From an uncultured Clostridia bacterium (lineage in GTDB: Bacteria > Bacillota > Clostridia > Oscillospirales > Ruminococcaceae), in assembly GCA_947586185.1 (NCBI GenBank), contig CANPXN010000009.1:1-64000 (forward strand): a stretch of 64,000 nucleotides of DNA, written 5' to 3'. Under the pieces are notes generated by a model, which saw nothing but the letters and a program-made list of their open reading frames with translations, searched no databases and was not told the origin of the DNA. This document shows positions 1-5,807 of this stretch, in pieces; position 1 is the stretch's first letter, and the number at the start of each line of letters is the position of its first letter. Position numbers and translations under genes: made by a program.

Positions 1-23
1 CTCATTCTTGCTTTCATGGTTCT

Positions 24-52
24 ATTATACCATGTTTTTACTATTTTTTCAA
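24..52 (-). promoter_or_regulatory. Promoter reading off the left edge
   Basis: On the minus strand there is TTGAAA (47-52), a 17-bp spacer and TATAAT (24-29) with an upstream TGG (extended -10). An ATG at 15-17 on that strand begins a reading frame that leaves the window after five codons. The block closely resembles the promoter of the Rpn-type gene at 3839-3867, down to the ATGAAAGC that follows each, so a related gene may lie just outside. The promoter is read from sequence; the gene is inferred. Confidence 0.5.
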
Positions 53-65
53 TAGAGGTTTTTAG

Positions 66-212
66 AGGTTACCTTATTCCAATTGTCGTGGTGAAATAGA
101 AACTATTGAGTACGATTTAGATCCTGGCAAATATTATATAAGAATTTATTCTGATAATTATGGTGAATATGAATTTAGCTATAGTTTGAATTCTGATTTT
201 GTCGACAATTAA
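66..212 (+). pseudogene. C-terminal fragment of an unknown protein
   Basis: An open frame of 48 codons without a start codon runs from just after a TAG at 63-65 to a TAA at 210-212. It is rich in Tyr, Asp and Ser, including the phrase LDPGKYYIRIYSDNYGEYEF. Such stretches occur in beta-sandwich pre-peptidase C-terminal-like domains of secreted proteins, but the fragment is too short to assign. It has no ribosome binding site and is followed by a terminator at 270-304, so it reads like the stump of a gene cut by insertion or rearrangement. It could also be chance. Confidence 0.3.
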
Positions 213-269
213 GAGAATGTGTATAAGGAGTAGGTATATTTAACGATTTTGTTATACTTCATTTATTTT

Positions 270-304
270 CTCCATTCTGCAAAAAGCAGAATGGAGATTT
301 TTTA
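270..304 (+). terminator. Rho-independent terminator
   Basis: A perfect 11-bp stem (270-280 with 286-296) and AAAAA loop are followed by a run of T. It closes whatever is transcribed from the left, including the fragment at 66-212. Confidence 0.8.
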
Positions 305-334
305 TGCATTCAAAAAAATTAAATACAATGTCAT

Positions 335-395
335 TAAAAAAGGATACAAATATAATCGTTTTGCCTAAAAACGGGTATATTTGTACCCTTTTTTT
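335..395 (+). terminator. Imperfect AT-rich hairpin, possibly a bidirectional terminator
   Basis: A-run plus GGATACAAATATA (342-354) pairs with TATATTTGTACCC and a T-run ending near 395, with one wobble. The arms are A-rich on the left and T-rich on the right, as in bidirectional terminators. It separates the left-edge remnant from the sigma-like gene at 516. Confidence 0.5.
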
Positions 396-515
396 GTGTC
401 CTTTTTTGAGAATGAGGAAAGGCCGCAAAAATGATATTTAAGTACAAATGGCTTTGCTTAACAGTGAAGTATCCATAAACCTCTGTTTGATTTTAAATCG
501 AACGGAGGTGAAAAA

Positions 516-944
516 ATGAAGAAGAACACGGTATGTGTTTATGACACAATATCGAAAAAAATCGTGGAAGTTGAAGTAAGCGATGAAGTTTGCACTAACT
601 TCAAAAGAACAAAGTGGACTATCGAAAATAACAATAGTTCATTTTATGATCATGAAATACAGTTTTCAGCTCTGATTGGCGGACATGAAAATGCGTTTGA
701 AAATTTTAAGGAATTTAAAAATAGCTTTGACGTTGAAGAAGAAACAGACCGCAAAATATTTATTGAGCAGCTTTACAGTTGCTTAAGATTATTGTCAAAA
801 TCTGAGCATGATTTAATAATAATGCTGTTTTTTGAAAATAAAACAGAACGTGAATGCGCTGAATTTTATGGAGTTAGTCAGAAAAATATTAACAAAAAGA
901 AAACTAATATTTTGTGCAAACTTAACAAACTTTTGAAAAAATAA
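516..944 (+). CDS. Sigma-70 region 4-like DNA-binding protein of a mobile element
   Basis: This 142-aa protein has an acidic N-terminal half without a recognised domain and a C-terminal helix-turn-helix (about residues 88-140). The phrases LSKSEHDLIIMLFFENKTE and ECAEFYGVSQKNINKKK match the fold of sigma factor region 4. No region 2 is present, so it is unlikely to be a complete sigma factor. Short proteins of this type are common in Firmicutes integrative elements, where they are thought to control element genes. The start has a strong AACGGAGG site eight bases upstream. It lies just before a structured non-coding stretch and the toxin and recombinase genes. The fold assignment is fairly secure; the role is inferred. 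Confidence 0.7.
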   Translation: MKKNTVCVYDTISKKIVEVEVSDEVCTNFKRTKWTIENNNSSFYDHEIQFSALIGGHENAFENFKEFKNSFDVEEETDRKIFIEQLYSCLRLLSKSEHDLIIMLFFENKTERECAEFYGVSQKNINKKKTNILCKLNKLLKK

Positions 945-1380
945 AAATTTAGGGGGTATCAAAACGGCTGCATCTTACCGTATACAAGCGAAAGGAAAAT
1001 TGATCCTTTTCAGGAAACTTGAAAATTGAATAGCAACTTTACAGGTACGTTAATCACACGGACGGTCTAAAAACAGTCAGCCAAAGAAGCCATACGCCAC
1101 GACTCCAATCGGACGAGCGATAAATATGCAGCTTCAAAATCCGGAACAGCTTTCCGGAACGGCAATGAAACGTGTGAGGATAATGATACTTCCGTCCAGT
1201 CACAGACTCAAGCAATGAGGGCGGCTCTATGAGAACCATAGAGGGATGAGATTTCCATGAGATCGGTAAGCTGCCGATCGCCTGTAAAGTTCCGTGTACA
1301 GCGGATATCGGGGATAAATACTGTACAAGGCAAAATGAGTTATTACTGCGGTGTGCGTTTGGCAGACCGCAGTTTTACAT
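945..1380 (+). ncRNA. Candidate structured non-coding RNA
   Basis: No gene fits this 430-nt gap, but it is dense in exact pairings. An 11-bp long-range helix joins AACTTTACAGG (1035-1045) to CCTGTAAAGTT (1281-1291). Inside are perfect hairpins at 1140-1146/1152-1158 (7 bp), 1225-1231/1237-1243 (7 bp) and 1261-1266/1274-1279 (6 bp). Downstream are 1295-1301/1321-1327 (7 bp) and a terminator hairpin 1345-1352/1366-1373. ACACGGA (1056-1062) can also pair with TCCGTGT (1291-1297), which would form a pseudoknot with the long helix. GGACGG (1060-1065) can instead pair with CCGTCC (1192-1197), so switching is possible. I recognise no known RNA family. A transfer origin is the main alternative. The 5-prime end is not defined. 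Confidence 0.5.
1345..1377 (+). terminator. Terminator ending the candidate RNA
   Basis: A perfect 8-bp GC-rich stem, ACTGCGGT (1345-1352) with ACCGCAGT (1366-1373), is followed by TTTT. It lies just before the ribosome binding site of the Cys-rich peptide at 1400, so it could end the upstream RNA or attenuate the toxin genes. Confidence 0.6.
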
Positions 1381-1399
1381 AAAAGTCAGGAGGAGATAA

Positions 1400-1606
1400 A
1401 TGAAGGAAAGGTCAAAGCATATGCGTGGTTTTTATGGGATTAGGATACCTCCGGCAGTTTGCATTTTACCGAATTGTCATCCGTGTTATGGATGTATTTG
1501 GAATGTGAAAGATACCAATGTTCTTTTCTGCCCATTCAAAAACTGTGTAAGGAATAAGAAGGGCTTTGAAATACCGAAAGCGAGGAATAATAAAAATGTT
1601 GATTAA
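1400..1606 (+). CDS. Small Cys-rich protein upstream of the MazF toxin
   Basis: This is a 68-aa basic protein with six cysteines at residues 21, 26, 29, 32, 44 and 49. They include a CHPCYGC cluster and a CPFKNC pair, suggesting a small metal-binding or disulfide fold. It starts 7 bases after a perfect AGGAGG (1388-1393), good evidence that it is translated. Its end overlaps the start of the toxin gene at 1596 by 11 bases in another frame, so the two are probably translationally coupled. I do not recognise the family. Its position would suit an antitoxin or a regulator of the toxin, but it shows no typical antitoxin DNA-binding motif. Confidence 0.55.
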   Translation: MKERSKHMRGFYGIRIPPAVCILPNCHPCYGCIWNVKDTNVLFCPFKNCVRNKKGFEIPKARNNKNVD

Positions 1607-1943
1607 ACGTGGAGATGTATTCTACGCCGATCTTGATCCGATAATAGGTTCTGAGCAAGGCGGTATCAGACCAGTTTTGGTAGTGCAGAATAATGTTGGG
1701 AACAAGTATAGTCCTACTCTCGTTGTATTGCCCATATCGTCAGCAAAAAAGAATAATATGCCCACTCATATCCATATCTGCGGATCGAAAATGCTGCCCA
1801 AGGATTCGATTGTTCTTGCGGAGCAGATAAGGACTATCGACCGTAATCGGTTGAAGCGTTATGTGGGTTCGGTTGGTCTGGAAGTTATGGGAAAGGTGGA
1901 TAAAGCAGTAAAAATAAGCATAGGGGTGAAAGTTAATGACTAA
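1596..1943 (+). CDS. MazF/PemK-family endoribonuclease toxin
   Basis: This 115-aa protein has the family hallmarks: RGDVFYADLDP near the start, GGIRPVLVVQNN at about residues 25-36, and TLVVLPISSAKK in the central strand. MazF/PemK toxins are small SH3-barrel ribonucleases that cut mRNA at short motifs and are held in check by a partner antitoxin. The frame is open from 1566, but ATG 1596 is preferred: it has GAGGA at 1582-1586 and begins with the conserved (M)-L-I-K-R-G-D. Length is normal for the family. No MazE-like antitoxin is visible. The neighbours on both sides overlap it and are unrecognised small proteins. Orphan MazF genes are common on Firmicutes mobile elements. Confidence 0.85.
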   Translation: MLIKRGDVFYADLDPIIGSEQGGIRPVLVVQNNVGNKYSPTLVVLPISSAKKNNMPTHIHICGSKMLPKDSIVLAEQIRTIDRNRLKRYVGSVGLEVMGKVDKAVKISIGVKVND

Positions 1944-2097
1944 GTTTGGACAAGCTGAATTTGCTGATTTTATCACAGAAACTTTTGTGAAGAATAGACT
2001 CGAAAAGCTTCTTGCTGAGAATGAAAAAACGAGTCTGAACAGCAGAAATACAGAGGATATTTATAAAAAATTTCCGTCCTCAAAGGACGTTGTTTAG
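1936..2097 (+). CDS. 53-aa protein overlapping the MazF stop
   Basis: This short frame starts at an ATG that overlaps the last eight bases of the toxin gene in another frame, a classic coupling arrangement. The product begins MTKFGQAEFADFITETFV and continues with a charged helical stretch (RLEKLLAENEK) and a polar tail. There are no membrane segments or cysteines. It is not recognised. A toxin-then-small-acidic-partner order would allow it to be the antitoxin, but nothing in the sequence proves that. An AGGAGG follows its stop and serves the next gene. Confidence 0.5.
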   Translation: MTKFGQAEFADFITETFVKNRLEKLLAENEKTSLNSRNTEDIYKKFPSSKDVV

Positions 2098-2108
2098 GAG
2101 GATTTAAA

Positions 2109-2228
2109 ATGTTAGGATTTATTTTAGGCACAATTTTCGGCGGTACGATTGGAGTGTTTGCGATTTGTATGTGCAAAGCTGCATCAGACGCAGATAAATG
2201 TATGAATCAGACAGATTTTAAGGATTAA
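2109..2228 (+). CDS. DUF3789-like single-pass membrane peptide
   Basis: This 39-aa peptide starts MLGFILGTIFGGTIGVFAIC, a glycine-rich transmembrane helix, followed by a short polar tail with further cysteines (MCKAASDADKC). The composition and layout match DUF3789 peptides, which are frequent on conjugative and integrative elements of gut Clostridia and have no known function. TAGGAGG (2095-2101) lies just upstream and also covers the stop of the preceding gene. It closes the small-gene string before the recombinases. Confidence 0.65.
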   Translation: MLGFILGTIFGGTIGVFAICMCKAASDADKCMNQTDFKD

Positions 2229-2231
2229 TTT

Positions 2232-2273
2232 TGTCAGGTTTGGTGATACCATTCTGACAGAAAATATGGTATC
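2232..2273 (+). promoter_or_regulatory. Interlocked inverted repeats before recombinase 1
   Basis: TGTCAG (2232-2237) can pair with CTGACA (2254-2259), and GATACCAT (2245-2252) with ATGGTATC (2266-2273). The two pairs interlock, so an RNA could form either hairpin or a pseudoknot, and a protein dimer could bind either. The right end runs into GGTATCCTTGTT, which recurs before recombinase 2 at about 4831. Its function could be an operator, a leader or a recombination site. Confidence 0.45.
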
Positions 2274-2300
2274 CTTGTTGCTGAAGCGGAGGTGAGCAAA

Positions 2301-3833
2301 ATGCCAACAGTAACGGTGATACAACCGACAATAACAGAAGAAAAAAGCAAAATGATCCGCTGTGCAGCCTACTGCCGAGTGAGTTCGGATTCGGAGGATC
2401 AGATCAATTCATTTATGGCACAGCTTAAATATTACGAGAATTTCCTTGCCGACAGCGAAACTGAAATGCTGATAAACGTTTACGCAGACGAGGGTGTGAC
2501 CGGTACTCGTGAGGACAAGCGTGAAGATTTTCAGCGAATGATGAGCGACTGCCGAAAGGGTAAAATAGACAGAATTTACACCAAGTCAATCAGCCGTTTC
2601 GCCCGAAATACAAAGGATTGCCTGAAAAATATTCGTGAACTAAAATCATTGGGAATTACGGTGTTTTTTGAAAAGGAAAATATCGATACCGCTAATATGC
2701 CCGATGAAATGATGATAACGATTATGGGCGGTCTGGCACAGGAAGAATCAACTTCGATTTCACAAAATATGAGGTGGAGCATACAGAAAAGAATGCAGAA
2801 CGGCGAATATGTGCTTCCTCATGCTCCATATGGTTATCGAATGGAAGATAAGCAGCTTGTGATTGTCGAAGAAGAAGCAAAAGTTATTCGTCTTATCTAC
2901 AACCACTATCTGAATGGTTGGGGAATGAAAAAAATAGTAAACTTATTAAATCAACAAACAGATAAAATGATAAATAAGAAGAAATGGTCATATGTAGCTG
3001 TAAGATATATTTTGATGAACGAAAAATATACCGGAAATACGCTGTGGCATAAAACGTGTACTACGGCGTTTCCGTATAAAGCGGTAGTTAATAACGGCTA
3101 TGAAGAAAAATATTATGTGGAAAATACGCATGAAGCCATCATTTCGCAAGAACAATTTGACAAGGTACAGCAACTGATTTTATCACGAACTTTTGAAGTA
3201 AAAAAATGTCATTGTCCACTAAGTCAGAAAATTTACTGCGGAGAATGCGGTACAATGTTTCGCATAAAGCATATTAACGGAAACACATATTGGGAATGCA
3301 GAAATCATAATATGTCAGCTAAAAATTGCAGTATAAAACAAATTCCAGAGCAGAAGTTTTATAAAGCATTTATATCGCTGCGCAACAAGCTGTTTTATAA
3401 TTATAAACATATACTTCTCCCCTTGCAAACAGTCCTGCAGGACTTGAAATTACGGCGATTCAGCGGCAATTCCAACGTGATGGAAATACACAAAGAGATC
3501 GCTAAATTAAAAGAACAGACCCACGTCCTTGCAAGGCTGAAAACAAAGAGATTTCTTGACAATGCCAAGTACCTTGAGCAGACTTCGGAGCTTAATGCAA
3601 AAGTCAATAAACTACAGTCGGAGCTTAAGAAAATCACCCATCTTGACGATGAGGACGAAACCCTTGATCAGATAGAAATGCTGATAGATTACTTTGAAAA
3701 GCAGTGTGATCCGATAAGCGAATTTGACGAATCAGCATTTGAATTTCTGATAGAAAAAATTGTAGTCATAAGTCAGAATGAGATGGAATTTCACATTATC
3801 GGAGATCTGAAATTAACGGAGAAAATATGCTGA
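2301..3833 (+). CDS. Large serine recombinase (site-specific integrase type)
   Basis: This 510-aa enzyme has a resolvase catalytic domain at about residues 18-165, with the nucleophile Ser28 in YCRVSSD and the helix region KSISRFARNTKD. A recombinase domain follows (about 170-290). A zinc-ribbon-like segment comes next (CGECGTMFRIKH, then a Cys pair near 340-350), and then a long coiled coil, as in TndX/TnpX-type large serine recombinases. These enzymes cut and rejoin DNA through a phosphoserine link and integrate or excise elements. A GTG at 2292 keeps the frame open, but it overlaps the Shine-Dalgarno GGAGG (2288-2292), so ATG 2301 is preferred. It is the first of three recombinase genes in this block. 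Confidence 0.9.
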   Translation: MPTVTVIQPTITEEKSKMIRCAAYCRVSSDSEDQINSFMAQLKYYENFLADSETEMLINVYADEGVTGTREDKREDFQRMMSDCRKGKIDRIYTKSISRFARNTKDCLKNIRELKSLGITVFFEKENIDTANMPDEMMITIMGGLAQEESTSISQNMRWSIQKRMQNGEYVLPHAPYGYRMEDKQLVIVEEEAKVIRLIYNHYLNGWGMKKIVNLLNQQTDKMINKKKWSYVAVRYILMNEKYTGNTLWHKTCTTAFPYKAVVNNGYEEKYYVENTHEAIISQEQFDKVQQLILSRTFEVKKCHCPLSQKIYCGECGTMFRIKHINGNTYWECRNHNMSAKNCSIKQIPEQKFYKAFISLRNKLFYNYKHILLPLQTVLQDLKLRRFSGNSNVMEIHKEIAKLKEQTHVLARLKTKRFLDNAKYLEQTSELNAKVNKLQSELKKITHLDDEDETLDQIEMLIDYFEKQCDPISEFDESAFEFLIEKIVVISQNEMEFHIIGDLKLTEKIC

Positions 3834-3838
3834 ACATA

Positions 3839-3867
3839 TTGAAATTTAATAAAAAGTATGGTATAAT
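3839..3867 (+). promoter_or_regulatory. Near-consensus promoter of the Rpn-type gene
   Basis: TTGAAA (3839-3844), 17-bp spacer and TATAAT (3862-3867), with TGG directly before the -10 (extended -10). It starts only six bases after the stop of recombinase 1, so the Rpn gene has its own transcription. A close copy lies at 24-52 on the other strand. Confidence 0.8.
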
Positions 3868-3894
3868 AAATAAAAATGAAAGCCGGTGATACCG

Positions 3895-4746
3895 ATGGCA
3901 AGGGACGTAGTTTCCGCAAAGTTAGATATTATTTTCAAGAAGATTTTCACTGAAAACGTGGATATGCTGCAATCGTTTTTGGCGGATATTCTTGACATTC
4001 CGTACGATGATATTCAGGACATTATTGTTGCAAAGCAGGAGCTTACTCCGGAAACAGTGGACGGAAAATTTAGCCGTCTGGACTTGAATCTGAAGGTGGC
4101 AGATAAACTGATAAACGTTGAAATTCAGCTGAAAGGCGATAACGATTACCGTGACAGAACGCTGTTTTATTGGGCAAAACTGTATACCTCAGAGCTGAAA
4201 AGCGGTGAGACTTACGGTCAGCTGAAAAAGACGATTTGCATAAATATAATCAATTTTAATATGTTCGACAGAAGCGATTACCACACCGAAATCGTGGCGT
4301 CTATCAAAGATACCGGCGAGATTTTTTCGGATAAATTCAGCATTCACTTTTTTGAACTGAAAAAGGTTGGTAAGGAAGTGAATCCGAATAACCGCAGAGA
4401 ATTGTGGATGCAGTTCCTCAATGCGGACAGCGAGGAGGAGTTTGAAGTGTTGAAGCAGACAAACGTGCCGATAATGAATAAGGCGGTAAATATAATTTAT
4501 GATCTGAGCGAGGATACAAAAATCCGTGAAATGGCAAGACTCCGTGAAAAGGCTCTCCATGACGAGGCTTCCGCTTTGGCTAATGCGGAAAATAAGGGAA
4601 TCGAAAAAGGCATTTCAATTGGAGAAGCCAAAGGCAGAGCAGAAGGTGAAGCCAAAGGCAGAGCTGAAGAAAGAAATTTACTCATAGAAAAGATGCGACA
4701 AAGAGGAATGTCCGAGGATGAAATCAAGGAATTCTTCGCAGATTAA
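3895..4746 (+). CDS. Rpn-family recombination-promoting nuclease / putative transposase
   Basis: This 283-aa protein belongs to the PD-(D/E)XK nuclease transposase family (Rpn/RpnC, PDDEXK_2). It begins MARDVVSAKLDIIFKKIF. The nuclease core is visible as GKFSRLDLNLKV followed by NVEIQLKG, the expected D...ExQ arrangement at about residues 60-85. The hydrophobic segment KTICINIINFNMF follows. The C-terminus is charged and helical with a repeated EAKGRAE motif. Rpn proteins are DNA endonucleases that promote RecA-independent recombination. GTG 3886 keeps the frame open, but ATG 3895 gives the usual family start. With its own promoter and terminator it is a self-contained unit wedged between recombinase genes 1 and 2. 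Confidence 0.85.
   Translation: MARDVVSAKLDIIFKKIFTENVDMLQSFLADILDIPYDDIQDIIVAKQELTPETVDGKFSRLDLNLKVADKLINVEIQLKGDNDYRDRTLFYWAKLYTSELKSGETYGQLKKTICINIINFNMFDRSDYHTEIVASIKDTGEIFSDKFSIHFFELKKVGKEVNPNNRRELWMQFLNADSEEEFEVLKQTNVPIMNKAVNIIYDLSEDTKIREMARLREKALHDEASALANAENKGIEKGISIGEAKGRAEGEAKGRAEERNLLIEKMRQRGMSEDEIKEFFAD
4624..4671 (+). repeat. 24-bp tandem repeat inside the Rpn-type gene
   Basis: Two adjacent 24-bp units both begin GAAGCCAAAGGCAGAGC (4624 and 4648) and differ at only three later positions. They encode repeated EAKGRAE. In-frame repeats of this kind can gain or lose copies without breaking the gene. Confidence 0.8.
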
Positions 4747-4761
4747 ATTATAAATAAATTA

Positions 4762-4795
4762 TGCGCTTTGTGACCAAAACACAGAGCGCATTTTT
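4762..4795 (+). terminator. Terminator of the Rpn-type unit
   Basis: TGCGCTTTGTG (4762-4772) pairs with CACAGAGCGCA (4780-4790) with one wobble, followed by TTTTT. It separates the Rpn unit from recombinase 2. Confidence 0.85.
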
Positions 4796-4862
4796 GTTGC
4801 CTTTGGATATAGCAATTTTGGATATTTTGTGGTATCCTTGTTTGTTGGAGGGAGATGATAAA

Positions 4863-5807
4863 ATGGCTAAGAACAGAGTTATACCGTTTGGTTACTGCAT
4901 GAAAAACGGCGAAATCACGGTGGATTTTACGGAGTCCAAAGCGGTAATAAAAATCTTTGAGGAATACCTCAACGGCAGCAGCTTACTGCAAATCGCAAAG
5001 CTGATGGAATCCGAGAAGATCAAGTACAGCGAGGGCACTGATAAGTGGAACAAAAATATGATCAAGCGTATTATTGAGAATGAAAAGTACCTTGGAAACG
5101 AAAAATATCCGCAGATAATAAGCGAGAAATTCTTTATTCAGGCAAATGAAAAGAGAATGGCGAAAGCTAATTCCATGTGTGTGATTTCTGAGGATTTACA
5201 GGAGATCAGAAATCGTACATACTGCTTGGAATGCGGTCACAGATTATCCCGAATCGGCGGTAACTGTCGCTATGCAAAATGGGATTGTCGTAATCCTGAC
5301 TGTTACAGGTTGGAATATCAACTTACGGATCAAATGATAATCGGAGCAGTTCTGACGGTTCTGAATACAGTCATTGCGAATCCGAGTTTGATAGAATCAA
5401 GCGTTGAAATCAGCACATATTCCCCCACTGCCAATGTGATCCGCAAACAGAATGAAATCAGTCAGATGATCGATTCCGCACAAATGGATTTTGACAGAGT
5501 AAAGTCAGAAATTTTCAGGCTTGCCGAGATGAAATATGGTTGCTGCACTTATGATGAAAATCCACAGAAAACAGCGGAGATACGCAGTTTGCTTGAAGAT
5601 CATGAACAATTAAATAGTTTAGATATTGGCTTATTCAAGGCGTGTATTTCACGAATCTGGATAAGCCATTTTTGTACCATAGAAGTTGAGTTTATCAACG
5701 GCGTACATATTAAAAGTATTACAGAAAGGACAGGTGAAAATCATGAGTACAGCGCCCAATGTGACAATAATTCCTGCGAAAGCTCAGACGGAGATAAACC
5801 GCAGTAA
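4863..5807 (+). CDS. Recombinase-domain protein without a catalytic resolvase domain
   Basis: The 314-aa product starts directly in the DNA-binding 'recombinase' domain (residues 1-110, with WNKNMIKRIIENEKYLG). It has a zinc ribbon (CLECGHRLS, then WDCRNPDC at about 118-143) and a C-terminal helical region. The N-terminal resolvase domain with the catalytic serine is missing. The loss is not a simple truncation: the gene has its own strong site (TTGGAGGGA at 4845-4853) ahead of ATG 4863 and an intact frame. The frame is open from 4761, but the extra codons run through the terminator. The end overlaps recombinase 3 by 65 bases. It probably acts as a non-catalytic DNA-binding partner of the flanking recombinases; that role is inferred. 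Confidence 0.8.
   Translation: MAKNRVIPFGYCMKNGEITVDFTESKAVIKIFEEYLNGSSLLQIAKLMESEKIKYSEGTDKWNKNMIKRIIENEKYLGNEKYPQIISEKFFIQANEKRMAKANSMCVISEDLQEIRNRTYCLECGHRLSRIGGNCRYAKWDCRNPDCYRLEYQLTDQMIIGAVLTVLNTVIANPSLIESSVEISTYSPTANVIRKQNEISQMIDSAQMDFDRVKSEIFRLAEMKYGCCTYDENPQKTAEIRSLLEDHEQLNSLDIGLFKACISRIWISHFCTIEVEFINGVHIKSITERTGENHEYSAQCDNNSCESSDGDKPQ

Noticed and set aside
1054-1239. Minus-strand open frame of 61 codons
   Set aside because: It lies across the helices of the candidate RNA, has no ribosome site and no recognisable protein features.
945-1380. Group II intron or ribozyme
   Set aside because: No reverse transcriptase gene, no recognisable domain V and no hammerhead core motif were seen.
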